Shown here piece after piece: positions 31,275 to 43,908 of a stretch of 64,000 nucleotides of DNA; the stretch's first letter is position 1; the number at the start of each line of letters is the position of its first letter. Source of the DNA: Ficedula albicollis (lineage: Eukaryota; Chordata; Aves; Passeriformes; Muscicapidae); assembly GCF_000247815.1 (NCBI RefSeq), contig NC_021677.1:12937161-13001160 (forward strand), written 5' to 3'. The notes beneath the pieces were generated by a model, which worked only from the letters and a program-made list of their open reading frames with translations, made no database searches and had not been told where the DNA came from. The translations under genes were made by a program, and so were the position numbers.

Positions 31275-31450
31275 ACTTACCACTGCTCATCAGTAATACC
31301 CAAATAATTCTAAAATGGAGGTTGGATCTTCAGGCCCAGAGAGGGGAAATTATTATCTTCTGGTTACCCAGAAAGTCAATGATTAAGCTGAGAGCTGAAC
31401 CCAGGACTTGTGCACATTAGGCCAGTCCACTGGCTGTTATGCCACACTGC
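31275..31450 (+). mobile_element. Possible MIR/core-SINE-like relic
   Basis: The block contains CTTCAGGCCCAGAGAGGGGA, then GGTTACCCAGAAAGTCAATG, GAGCTGAACCCAGGACTT and GTCCACTGGCTGTTATGCCA. The order (gaggcccagagagg, a 'caaggtcacacag' position, 'gaacccaggtct', then a closing 'ccatgct' part) resembles the ancient MIR-type SINE on the plus strand. The match is from pattern memory and degenerate. It could also be a chance resemblance or another conserved amniote SINE. Edges are approximate. Confidence 0.45.
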
Positions 31451-32599
31451 CCCTGCCATAAATCTGCTTGATGGATTTTTCAGTCATGGAACATTAAAGG
31501 CTCTGCTCTTTTCTAATGAATATGTTTAAAGAAAACAGCACAAACAAAAGCGAATGTAACACCTAAATTATCTGAGACATCCTGCTTTAATGTCACACTT
31601 GGATAAAGGATTTCCTACTGGAGACCTGTGTACTCTTACTGAAAAATGTTTTAGCCAGTGCCACTAGCTGGCATACTGGTATCTGTGCCTGAAAACGAAG
31701 CATAATCAGTTTTAGGTGGTTAAGAACAATCTGAGCCAACTTTTATATTATGACCAAAGGCAGTGCAGCAGCAGTGGCAAGTAGCAGAAAATTGCTTGCA
31801 GTATTATTTGCCAGATTACTTGAACTATTTACGTTGGGATTTCAAGTTTGAAGTATTAAAAACTCAAGATTTGGAGAAGTCTTGGACGGTGTATTTTTGT
31901 TTCTGGTTACAACAAGATGCACAGAGGAGCATTATGATATGGCATGACTGACTAAATGAAGCATTTATAAAGATAAACCACCTGAAGCATTCAAAAGCAG
32001 TTCAGTTTGAACTGTTCAGATTTCTTTTTTAATTGAAGATTTGGAAAGCCAATTGATTTAGATTAAATGATCAAGCTTTCACATCTACTTGTTTAAGATT
32101 CATGTTGACATTGTACTAAATACAGCCATATAGTTTGTATCCCAGATAAATTGATCTGACTACAAGCCTCACTCTTTAGTATGATTCTTACTCCAAGATA
32201 AATCAATATTTAATATCTCCTGCAACAGCCCCTGTAGATAATTTTAAACCTTTTCTCCATCCCATTAAGTCACCTTTAAAAATTCTTTATACAAGGTTTC
32301 ACAGATGACTTCTGAAAAACTAGTTTATGAAAAGCAGTCTGAAATTCATTAATTCAGATGGAAAGGGTTTTTTAATCCTGCTGCATTGTACTGATCTCTA
32401 AATCCATCTCTGTTTAGTTAATTCTCCTGCTCAGCTAATTTGAAGAATAAATAAATACTTCCTGAAAATCTGTAACTCAGGTTTTTAAACGTAAAGAAAA
32501 ACATCTTTGTGCTGCTAGCTTTGTAGTGCAAGATATCTCTGGGGTATGAGCTTCTGCAAAAACAGGCTAACCAAGGCTCTCCCTGCCTTCCTGAGAGGA

Positions 32600-32870
32600 T
32601 GGGCACCCTTCATCCCCAGGTACCAGCCTCCACCCAGCCCCAGCCCCACTGTCCCGTCAGCTAAGGGAAACAGTGATGAGCAGCAGCATGTCAGGCTCAG
32701 ACAGCAACCACATCCCAGCCTCCATTTTGAATATTAAAAACTCTGTCTGCTCCCTCTCCCCTCCCCACGCTCCAATCTGGTGCAGCAGCTGAGAAGGAAA
32801 AACATCTCTTCCTCCTCCCTCCAACCTCTCCTATGGCTAAGGGCCCCGCTGGGATGGGAGGCTTTGATAT
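32600..32870. other. GC-rich, pyrimidine-rich intronic island
   Basis: Within AT-rich intron this interval is clearly richer in C and T, with CCTCCACCCAGCCCCAGCCC and CTCCCTCTCCCCTCCCCACG. It has few CpG, no splice-site-bounded frame resembling any SOX6 segment, and no repeat I recognise. It may be a regulatory element or simply base-composition variation. Confidence 0.3.
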
Positions 32871-33104
32871 CAGAAGAATGCAAACAGCAAGGCTCAGGTT
32901 TGCTGCTTCTCAGGGTTTAGAAACAGAGACTTAAGAGGAATTTCAAATTATTATATATTGGGAGAACTGAAAGGGATGATGCCAAAAAGAAGGAAAGAGC
33001 TATATACTCTGGAGCTACCTGGCTGTAAATCCACCATTTAAACCATAGGATCTTCACATTCCTAGCTGTGCTCCCTCTCACTCTCATTTCCTATCCTGCA
33101 ATAT

Positions 33105-33250
33105 ATTCAAAGGGCATTTTCAAGGACATGGCATGCAGGAGTAAAGTTCTGTCCCATCCCTCACCTTCTGACCTGCACATTCAAAGGGCATTTTCAGGGA
33201 CATGGCATGCAGGAGTGAAGTTCTGTCCCATCCCTCACCTTCTGACCTGC
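33105..33250 (+). repeat. 74-bp tandem duplication
   Basis: Copies at 33105-33178 and 33179-33250, each starting ATTCAAAGGGCATTTTCA and ending TCACCTTCTGACCTGC. Two substitutions separate them (AAGG/GGG-type change and TAAAG/TGAAG). It is noncoding. Confidence 0.95.
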
Positions 33251-36200
33251 TGTTCCCCACAAACAGTCCACAGTACTTTAAAATTTCTGATTCAGCTATT
33301 GGAAGGGTCATGCTGAAAAATCAAACAGTGAAATGTTTCAGTTGGATAAAAGGGCAAGCTTTTGTTTTGAAAGCCTTTGCAGCTTTTACAACAGAATTGA
33401 TCAAATAGTTCCATCCTTGAGCAGGCAGGGAGCTGCAACTAAAGCTGCTGAGAACCTCTTTGCACTGGAGAGGCAACATGCTAGACTGAGATAGCTCTTG
33501 CCTTTCAAATCTAGTAAAGATCTTCCTCTCAGGAGCTATAACTGCTTTGGTTTGTACCAAAGCACAGCCTAAAATGGTCTGATCCTAAATGAGTTCTGTC
33601 ATCAGTTACAAAATAGAATTATAAAAGGGAAAAAAAAAAGTGACTGATAACTCACAATGAAGTTTTCAATTTTATCTCCATTCCTTTGCTACTCCAAGCA
33701 ATCAAAAATGTGATAAATTGTGTCTTTTGCTTATGGTAAATGGTCAGCATTTAGCTTAGTTGTGAAGTCAAATCCAAGGCTAATTTAGCAATAAGAATGC
33801 AGCTGTATAGAGAACATACCCACAAAATAACAAAAAGAGGTGAAATAACACTACCTCTTCACAGCATGAGATGCTAGTGGAAATTCTAATGTGGAAATTG
33901 TGTGGTGTTCCATTAGTTAATTAAGATGTGACACACAACAGCAATGAAGGTGCTGTTTTCACGAGACACTACAAGAGCCCCAGAAAAAGCAGGGTGAAGT
34001 TAAGCAACAGGGAAGAGCAACAGCAGGGAGAAAAGGAAAGGAGACACAAAGTAGTAGATCACTGCAATCGCAGTAAAAAAATCCCCCCCACTGCCTTTTG
34101 ATAAGAGAATGTCAGAGACTTCCACTACCTAAACCATAGGCTGCACCACAATAGGAGCATTCCTAATGCTGCAGCACTGGGATCTCATAACAGTTGAAGG
34201 ATGATTAAGAAATGCAGTCCCTGATTCAGAGACTGTGCTGAGAGGCATCCTTGCCATAGCAAAAGCTTTACATTAGAAGGGTCAAAAACAGGAAATGGGG
34301 TGCTTTTTTGCCCCTTTAACTGGATTCTTTATGTTCTTATAATTCTTATTGTAGCTACAGTAAGATGGCAAGGGGAGAAAGGGAAATCACTTGGCAAACC
34401 AAGCAAGGAGTACACTTCATCATCTTCCCTGTTAGGATAACTCACACATGCACTGCAAATTGCCCACACTGCAGTGCATTACTTTTGCCTGCCCCTGCTA
34501 GTGACTAGATCCTGATAAACTATGGATGGCTTTTGGACCAAATGGAATGGCTATTCTGCACAGCAGAGCATGCTGGTTATTGCAAACACTGATAGGCATC
34601 CCAGTCTATGTGAATATTATAATTCCAACTGTTCCTTGCAGTGAAAGAAGAAAAACAAACCTTGCATGAAAGAGGGTGGGAGCAGACCTACAGGAAAAGG
34701 TCTTCCTTGTATTTCTAAGTTTTGGGTTCTTTCTGAATGGAAGCCCTCAGAGCTGGCATACACTGCCTCAACGAGACATTGCAATGATACAGTGTGATCT
34801 GCAGTGTGACACTGAGGAATAAAACACAGGAGTCGTGCAAAGGTCATGCAGGTAATCCCTTGATAAAGGGGAATACCTTGGGAGGAAGAGTGCAGCCATA
34901 CAACTTAATCTTATTCATTGTATTCAGAGAGATTGAGGAACAGAATTCTGGCAGGGAGCTGGCAGCTGAATACATTTTGGCAAATGCTGAACCTCTGACA
35001 GACCAAGAAGTTTTACAGTACATGATGTGTCAGTGACTCACTTTGTATACAGCTCTAATGCACATCCTCCCAATGATGGCTTCTAAACAGAATGTAAAAC
35101 AAATGTATCAGCATCCAAAATACAGCAAAGAGTATTCCTGCATTGTAGAAATGGAAAAAGTGGGATGCAGGGAGCAAGAATCTCTCTGTAAAAAGGCAGC
35201 TCGTCCAAATAGGAGGCATATAATGAAATTGTTACTTCACAATTGAGCTCGAGGATGCATAGAAAATGGCAGGGAGAGAGGAATGCTCACATTGCCTGCT
35301 GTCTCAAGAAGCCCTTGGCAAGATAGCAGTGAAATCAAGCACCCAGCTACTGATCAGCACAGGTCTGACATTAAACCACAAGTGTCCACTTCTCTTACTG
35401 GCTGTTTAATAAATTGCTTTGGAACGAGTGGAGGTAGAGAGGAGATCTTTCCAAAACCATGTCTCAAAGTTCTCCCTCAGTTAATGAATGTCAGCAAGTG
35501 GAATAGGACAGAAATTTGATATGTTTTTCTAGCCTTTCTTATAGAAGCATTTGCAACATGTTAGAGGCCACAGGCATAAAAGTAGAATAGTGGGAAATTA
35601 ATGTTGTCTGTAGATTTTCAGAATGTAATGTGGGCAACTCCAGCTTGTGGGTTAGGCATACTTTAGGTTTTAAGTAGTGTTATAACAGCTTACTATGACT
35701 TGAACAAGATTTTAATATGAGCAATCTGACGTTGAGTATCATTTATTACCCTGTTACACATTTCTAGTAGAGACAGACCTGTTTATGGAGTTAGTATTAT
35801 GTGACTAGAGATGAACAAGCTATGTGCAGAGAACATTTTATCCAGAAATTAGAGTATTTCTTATCTTTTCAAACTACCCCTGAAGGTTCAGCAATTTCTA
35901 CACATGTGAGTGTCAGTGTTTTAACAATCCAACTTTTTAAAGCTTTGCATGAACTATGCACTTAAATGCTCAATGGTTTCCTACTTCTGATTTATGCTGT
36001 AGTTGGTCACCTAAAACAAATGACATTGTTTTCAGTACCTGACTCAATGATAATGCAACTTTGCCTTAAATTACCTGGAGAAAAAAAAAAAAAAGGCAAC
36101 TGGGAAACTGGGAATTCTCTCAGCTCAAAGACCTCCTAGGTAATGAAAAGCTTTTACTTCAATCTATCAGCTCCTGCATCCAAAAGCTTCCACACCACAG

Positions 36201-36563
36201 AAAAACCAATGAATCTGCCTCTGGCATACCACTGGTAGGAAAAAGATGGCAGTGGTAAGTGACAGTGCAGCAAGGCCTTCAGCAGCCCTAGATTAAATTG
36301 CTGCAGAGTTCAGGGAGCTGCTGTAAAGATCTATAATTAGCATTGACACTTTATCGGGGGCTGGAAGATTTCCCTGATAGTGCATTCCTCATTTGGTCAG
36401 TGGGTGCTGCATCAAAGCCTCCATATCTTATTAAGAGGGGTTGAGCAATTTGGGCATAAAGTGCAAATGCCTAATTGTGCACAAATGTCCATGTTCATGT
36501 GTAAATACACTCATAGAAATAAAACCCTGTTTGCAACAATATTTGTGAAAAGAAACAAAGGAA

Positions 36564-36730
36564 GGACTAAGCATGGTCAAACTACATAAATCAGATTTCA
36601 AACAAACACTTGCAAACACTGTTTTTCATTATTGGTTCAAGTATTGGGACTAAGCATGGTCAAATTATATAAATCAAATTTCAAACAAACACTTGCAAAA
36701 CACTGTTTTTCATTATTGGTTCAAGTATTT
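36564..36730 (+). repeat. 83-bp tandem duplication, moderately diverged
   Basis: Copies at 36564-36646 and 36647-36730. They share GGACTAAGCATGGTCAAA and CACTGTTTTTCATTATTGG. There are several differences (ACTACA/ATTATA, CAG/CAA and an extra A), so this pair is older than most duplications in the window and probably genuine. Confidence 0.92.
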
Positions 36731-38630
36731 TCATGAGATAAAAAAAAGACAATTTTACCTGTTAGTATGCTTATTCTTTTGATTGAAGCAGAACAGTTAA
36801 GTCAGCAAAAAGTATTGTACAATCCCACAAACAGGCAGCTTAGTAAATATCCTTAAACAGGGAGAGTATTTGAATTCATCATACCTTTTGATGCAACCTA
36901 ATGACACTTGAGAAACGGGAGACATTTTTAATTTTAGAAAGTAATGAAGTATCAGGGAAAGTAATCCAAATTTATCCTTGCTGTACTTTATCTGCTGCAG
37001 TAGAAAGTTATATTGGCAATGCATTTGGTGTAGCAAATTTGCTTAAAGGAATACATAGAGCCTGGAAAAAAATGGAAGTAACTTTTGAGGATGTCTCTGC
37101 TTGTATCTAAGTGTGAAATAATATGCAAATGTATTCTGTAGTTCTCAGGACAATTGAGGAAGTGATATGATAGGATTGTGCAGCTGCCATTCTGACCCAC
37201 AATTTAAATCAATGAATATATTCCTGTTCTAGCAAATTTATGCTTGAACAATAATTTTCAACCTATCTTTATTGTTTTATGGAGAAGCATAATAAAAACA
37301 CAGAATAAATTTCAGTATACATCTGTAAATTCTCCTGAGTAGCTTGGGAAATGTATTGTATATAAGATCATTATGCTGTTACAGTCATCAGAAAGACACT
37401 ATCCTTTATGGCAGAACATCATCTTTTGGAAAAAAATATCCTTGTTGGTTTGTGCAAATTTTTCAACACGTCTCTGAGACATATTTCAATCTAATTCTGT
37501 TCCTTTTGAATTTTCAGTTGCTCCAAAATTTAAGGGAGATAACTGAAATGGGACAAAGTTTGTATCCTTTTCACATGAAATACCCCATGCAAGGGAAAAA
37601 GCAGTGTATTTAGCATTTTTTCTTGAGCTCAAAAGGCAACAGAAGAAAGGGGACAAGTCCCCATTATTACTGCTATCATCATCACCATCATTATAATTAA
37701 CCCTATGATTAATTTGGTATAAAACCTGAAGTTAGAAAAACCTCTTCAAGTAGCCCTGAAAACAGAAATAAAAATCATGAGCGTGTTCAGCAAAAATACT
37801 CTTAAGGGCAGGTAGTGGAAAAACCTCCAGCAGCCAATATTCAAGTGTAAAAATAGCTCTTGATACCAAAGGTTTGTGCTGATTTCTTCCCTGAAAAAAG
37901 TCTTTTGTTACCAAGTGTTCTTGGCATTGAACTGAAGGCATGAAAATCTTTAAAAGTTCACCTAATATGGGAAGTTTCTACCCTCTGCAGTGTGTGTGTG
38001 TAGATATGCATGCCTCTCTCTATATGTGCATATAGCCATTCAAATAATAATCTTTCATATAGGTCATGTGTAGGTATGTTCTCTTTTAATTTCTTATACA
38101 TGGACATCACTATTGGGCTAAATTTTTTTTAAATTTATGATCCAGTAAAATTTCTGGGATTTATAGTTTGCAAAGATTGCATATTTTTCACTCAATTAAT
38201 TTTGATAATTTAATCAATAGAAAAAATAATTCAGACTTTATTTTAACCAGCCTCTACATGACTTGAGGGAGTAAGAAATTCACTGTACATCTAATACATT
38301 GGAATTGAAATGCACAAACTACCAATTTTGTAAAGTCAATTTTGGAAAATAGGGTAATTGAGCAAAGGATTTAAAAACAAAGGTCGCACAGAGAATTCTT
38401 CTATAGGTGTAAACTGGATCCATAAGCTGTCACAAAGCTAAATTATCTGCAAATTTAGATGACCTACATATGCCAGAGATTTTGCACTGTTTCTTTTTGT
38501 CTCTTCCCTGTCAGATCCACAGTTTCAGTGAACATGTATTTTTAATGTGCAAATTTCAAATACATTATTTGTATATCACACAGCAAACAAGATAAACCTA
38601 AAAAAAAAAAATTAAAAATTAGTAGGTGCA

Positions 38631-38996
38631 TTGATAGGCACAAGTGTGACTACATAGGTGTAAACAGAATTTGAGCAAGAGCATGGGATCAATGAAAGGC
38701 TGCATCATTTGTTACGTGCAAAGTTAGCGATTCATCGGCAGCTTTAATATTTCTATCTCTGGGGCTGGAGGAGCAGACTTGACAAGATTTCATACCCACA
38801 GCCTCCTGCACCTTTGATAGGCACGAGTGTGACTACATAGGTGTAAACAGAATTTGAGCAAGAGCATGGGATCAATGAAAGGCTGCATCATTTGTTACGT
38901 GCAAAGTTAGCGATTCATCGGCAGCTTTAATATTTCTATCTCTGGGGCTGGAGGAGCAGACTTGACAAGATTTCATACCCACAGCCTCCTGCACCT
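38631..38996 (+). repeat. 183-bp tandem duplication
   Basis: Copies at 38631-38813 and 38814-38996. The unit starts TTGATAGGCACAAGTGTGAC and ends CACAGCCTCCTGCACCT. The visible difference is CAAG/CGAG near the start. A run of A sits about 20 bp before the first copy. It is intronic with no coding sequence. Confidence 0.95.
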
Positions 38997-39190
38997 GGTT
39001 CCCATTACAAGCCTGGCCTTGATAATGGGGCTGTGTTCTTCTGCAGGGGCTAATGTTAGCGCTGGTATTTTCCTCCCATAACTCTCAGAACCTGAGCAAT
39101 GTTATGGCTGTGTTTGACCCCTCCGTGCATGAGCAGTTACAGCTTCCATCACCTTTCTCACTGCATAGACAGAGAGCAGATAAAACACTT

Positions 39191-39463
39191 GTATGGGTGC
39201 AATGTCTGACCTGGTTTTATTTCCTGGGATATCTACATTACAGGCTGCGGGGCTATATCCACAGCCAGATTAGTCACCTTCCTTCTAAGCTTATAATTGA
39301 AACATTTCTCCTTAAAAGATATGACTCTAAGTATGGGTGCAATGTCTGACCTGGTTTTATTTCCTGGGATATCTACATTACAGGCTGCGGGGCTATATCC
39401 ACAGCCAGATTAGTCACCTTCCTTCTAAGCTTATAATTGAAACATTTCTCCTTAAAAGATATG
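39191..39463 (+). repeat. 140-bp offset tandem duplication
   Basis: The block starting GTATGGGTGCAATGTCTGAC occurs at 39191 and again at 39331. Identity continues through TCTCCTTAAAAGATATG (to 39323 and 39463). No difference is visible in about 133 bp. The short tail ACTCTAA separates the copies. The second copy runs directly into another duplication (39465-39684). Confidence 0.95.
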
Positions 39464-39464
39464 G

Positions 39465-39684
39465 TTGGAGACACAGGGATTTTTTTTTTCCAAGATGCTC
39501 TGCTTTTAATTTAATTTCAAATTACACTGAAAGTTCTAGTTGCAGAGCATAAATCCATTGCAATACTCACCTATTGGAGACACAGGGATTTTTTTTTTTT
39601 TCCAAGATGCTCTGCTTTTTATTTAATTTCAAATTACACTGAAAGTTCTAGTTGCAGAGCATAAATCCATTGCAATACTCACCT
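39465..39684 (+). repeat. 109-bp offset tandem duplication
   Basis: TTGGAGACACAGGGATTTTT starts at 39465 and again near 39574. Both copies run to CCATTGCAATACTCACCT. They differ in T-run length (about 10 versus 13) and one A/T change. The duplication abuts the preceding 140-bp duplication, giving two independent direct duplications side by side. Confidence 0.93.
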
Positions 39685-41902
39685 GTGTCTGAGAGATACT
39701 AAAAGCATTCAGCTATTCAAAAATCCATCTAATTCCTGATCAGAACTCAAAAGAAAAACAAAAATGACAATTCTCAGTCTGCCCCTAAGCACACTTAGAA
39801 AACCAATGCAAACACACATGATATTCATACAAAAGCAGAAATCATCTACACCTTGAACTTTTAAAAAAATAGCAGGGAATTCCCTGAAGGGATAGGCTGC
39901 TTAGGAAGTCCAGCCATACCACACTCAATACACCCTGAAAAAATATGTTGCTTGGAATCATTACTATCTTCCCATTGTTCATTGTTATAAATGCATATGG
40001 ATGTCAGCCTTTATCTTATCTTGGCATGAAAACTCAAATATTGGAAGCAACAGCATAAACAGAACTACTCCAGCTAAAAAACCTAAATGTTTGAGGTCCA
40101 GCATGTTTTCCAGTTCTAATAAAAGGGGGCAGTATTACATCAGCTGAAATTCTGAATTGTCCAAATTATCATAAAAAGAGCTGGAGAAGGATACAAGACT
40201 GCTGAATTCCACTGAAAATAGACTGTTACTGTGTATGCAGCCACAAATCTGCTTATCTGCCTTGGGGTAAAATTTTCAGAGCTAGTTCAGTGGAACTTAG
40301 GTTCCTGCATTGCAGCCCCTTCAAAAAAATTTTATTTGAGTCACTATTTTCTTTCAAATTATTAAGGAAATATTACAATAGTTATAAAATGAAGATACAT
40401 GTTTATGTGGCTAGGATAAGCCCTAAGACTAAAAAGGAAATTGCAAAATTATTGCAGTTTCAAAAAATTCTGGAACAAACTGGATTTTTTCTTTTTTTAT
40501 CTTTCTTTTTTTCTTTTCTTTTTTAATACATATTTTTCAGTTAAAATACTGGTGTCCAAATATGGCTTTAGGAAATTAACTTTCAATACCCAATGCAAAA
40601 AAAAAAAAAAAAAGTTATAGCTTACATATATTATGTACTGCCACAAGTAGATTACTAAATTGAGCAGATTCACAGTCGAGCATAAAGGACATTTGTTTTG
40701 TAAGAAGTATGAGGACTGCTGGGATTTGTATTTGAAACTTTTTCCCTATTCCAGGGCGTTTAACTCAGACCTGTCACTTATCTGTTCTAAAATGATGGAT
40801 CTGCAAAGAGGTTGTCTCCATGCAACGTGTCCTTCTACGTCCCAGAAAGTCCCCAGGGAAAAGTTTGTCTGCTGAGCAGGATGACGTACTCAGGAAAAAA
40901 ACCACTTTGCAGTGTCTCTTTGTAGAAATCAGAGTCTTCATTAGACAGATGGAATACACTCCCACTGAGTTGAATAAATTGCCTATATTCTTGCAAGAAA
41001 GTGAGACCACACTAACAGTTCCTCAAGTAAATCAATGCCTTTCTTTTTTTCTCTTTCTATACAGTTCTAGATTCTCTTTTATTATAGAATCTAAATACTT
41101 AAATTACATTATTCCTAAGTGTAAGCTGTGGGGGGCAGGACCTTTCTTAAGTTACAATGAGACCAGAACTTACTCCAATGACTGCGGAGATAATACCACA
41201 GAAAAAGTAATAACTTTGCAAAACTAGTCATCTGCTGTTGTTACTGCTATCCTTTTTTCCCCCTAATTTTCAGATACTCACCCTTCAATTACAAGTAGAA
41301 CAAAGGTTTAACCAACAGAAATAAAGATCCAGTTAAAAATGCTTACTGTTTCTGACATGTCACTGCAGACTGTAATATAAGCATTGACCTCTTATTTAAT
41401 AAATATCCATAGTCTGCTAAAAGAAACTAAAGAGGGGAAAAAGGAAATACAAGTTTTTCTTAAAAGAAAAAAGGAAATAAGAAGAGATCAGTACCTGCAA
41501 ATCAAAACCACATATTCATAAAGATTTATAAGAAATCCACAAGGCCCTTATGACCAATTAATTCATGTTCTAAATTTAAGAGTGGTCAGCACTCCTTACA
41601 GCTAAAGGAAAAAGAGATGCAGAATGAACTGGAAAAGTATTTCCTAAACTATGTGTTTGGGGTTTTTTAACAGAGCTGAGAATTGACTAATAGCAAGGAT
41701 GCTGGTAACAAGGTGATTCTCTGTGACTGTCTGAGGAATCTCCTGCACATGCAGAGCAGACAGTGCGACTCCTGCCTCTGCAGCTCTCTGTCTCTGATGC
41801 TGAATGTATGGGGAGAAAAAAGCTGGCAAAAATCTGAAGGCAGCACAATGCAGCACTGCTTGCCTTTAGGAAAAAAAAAACCAAACCAGTGCAATGCTGG
41901 AG

Positions 41903-42390
41903 CCATTGCAGGGCTGTGGGCGGCCAAAAGGAGATTATGCATGACTAGTGACTTTTCCTACAAAGGCTTCCTGAAGTGTTTTTGTACAAGTTTGTACATG
42001 TGTGCAGGAGCTTCATACACATGATGAAGTGTAGCAGCTCCAGAGGAGTTGTTACACCCTATTGTCTCAATAATCCACACACTTAACAGTCCCTAAATAC
42101 AGCAGAGCATAACGTCTCCAATGGGGTCATTATGGCTTATCAAGTCCCATTGCAGGGCTGTAGGCGGCCAAAAGGAGATTATGCATGACTAGTGACTTTT
42201 CCTACAAAGGCTTCCTGAAGTGTTTTTGTACAAGTTTGTACATGTGTGCAGGAGCTTCATACACATGATGAAGTGTAGCAGCTCCAGAGGAGTTGTTACA
42301 CCCTATTGTCTCAATAATCCACACACTTAACAGTCCCTAAATACAGCAGAGCATAACGTCTCCAATGGGGTCATTATGGCTTATCAAGTC
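41903..42390 (+). repeat. 244-bp tandem duplication
   Basis: Copies at 41903-42146 and 42147-42390. The unit starts CCATTGCAGGGCTGTGGGCG (TAGGCG in copy 2) and ends TCATTATGGCTTATCAAGTC. Only that single G/A difference is visible. It is noncoding intron. Confidence 0.95.
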
Positions 42391-43377
42391 AAATCCGAGT
42401 GCCTAAATATGGATTCGATCAATAGACTGTAATATCTCCAGGGGTGAAAAATACACATTTTTAAGAATGTGCACATTTTGCATACAAACTGTGGTCTATA
42501 TTAGGATAAATTACGTGGATTCAACTTGTGAAACTTTGATTTAGAGATAAGAAAGGAATAAAAGGCTCATTAGAAGAGGTGCTAAAGAACCATGATTCCC
42601 AGGAAGTAGGCAATGACTCATGTCATTTATTTTGGGGTCTAATTCTGCTTTCCTACTGCAAATACACAGTTGTCTGAAAATCTACAAAAGAGTAAGAATG
42701 GAATATAAACATAAAAATGTTATATTAAATTCTGCTTACTCTCAGATCTCAATGAATACGCTTCATGGTAAGTAAATGGGGATGTGGGGATACAGATGCG
42801 TTGTATTGGTAATTGGTTTTGTATTAATTCTATCTTGACTTCATATATTTTTCTCCAGTCACAGCTCTACCTATATTTTTTATACCAAGATTTTCTGAAG
42901 CATCTTTGTCAGCGTTTTCCTGCTTTGTTTACAAAAAAAGATAGGATCTGATTCTTTTTAAAATAATGTCAGTTATCTTATAAATTATATAATATTTTCA
43001 GATTCATTTAAAGCCTTAAATCAAAGCAAATCTTCCAGGCAATGACAGTAGTTTGAAATACTAAAATAAATACAAGTAGCTGAAGCAATGCAGATTTTGT
43101 TTAAGTACTCTTTTTTTGTTGAAGGTGAACATGGCTTGACTGGAAAAAAGTCACATCCTCTAAACAAAGATGAATTTTTGGATGATTTTACTTTTGCTTC
43201 TATCACATGGTAAAAGCTCTGTATATTGTTTTCTTTATTTCCCTAACTCACTCTCCTTCCCCACTGTTTCTGTTTACTCTGTAAAATGACTGACACCATC
43301 ACTCTTTTCACAGTCAGATCTGGGGTGGAGCAGAAAAATTCAACTCAGTTATAGTGATTTTTTTGTCTCACGTGCAT

Positions 43378-43908
43378 TGTACTGGTTTAGGCTCAGAATT
43401 AACCTTAGTTCACAGGCTGCTGAGTGTTGGATTTGTGACCAAAACAGTGTGGATAACACAGGGATGTTTCATTATTACCAAAGTGGGAAACACAGCAAGA
43501 CCTTTTCTGGTTTTGATGCTGCTCTGCCAGAGAGGAGGCTGGGGTTGTGCCAAGCACTGGGAGGGGGGACAGAGCCAGGCCAGCTGACCCCAACTGACCA
43601 AAGGGACATTTCACACCATATGATATCAGACTCAGCAGTAAAATCTGGGTGAAGAACGAAGAAAGGAAAATGTTTGGAGCTTTGGCATTTGTCTTCCCAT
43701 GAAACTTATTTGTGCTGAAGCTCTGCTTTCCTGGGAACAGACTGCAGTCAATTAATTCCCTGTTTCACTTTGCTTGCATGCACAGCTTTTGCTATACTTA
43801 TTAAACTACACTAATCAAACCACAAATTTTCTAATTTTACCCTTCTGACTCCCCTCCCCATTCCTCTGACAGGAACTCACCTGCCCATCCTAACCCACAG
43901 CAGCACAC
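43378..43908 (+). mobile_element. Solo LTR of an avian ERVL-type endogenous retrovirus
   Basis: Starts TGTACTGGTTTAGGCTCAGA and contains CTCTGCCAGAGAGGAGGCTG, then CTGGGAGGGGGGACAGAGCC, AGCTGACCCCAACTGACCAA, AGGGACATTTCACACCATAT, GGCATTTGTCTTCCCATGAA, CTATACTTATTAAACTACAC and a CT-rich end. That is the layout of the abundant avian ERVL-like LTR: U3, a degraded promoter region near 43640, then an ATTAAA polyadenylation signal near 43799. There are no internal gag or pol sequences and no second LTR, so it is a solo LTR. It lies antisense to SOX6. The 3' edge is uncertain (43875-43910). Confidence 0.85.

Noticed and set aside
43377..43652. Overlapping open frames of 60-90 codons near 43.5 kb
   Set aside because: They lie inside the LTR U3 region, which is noncoding. 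No gag, pol or env similarity is seen.
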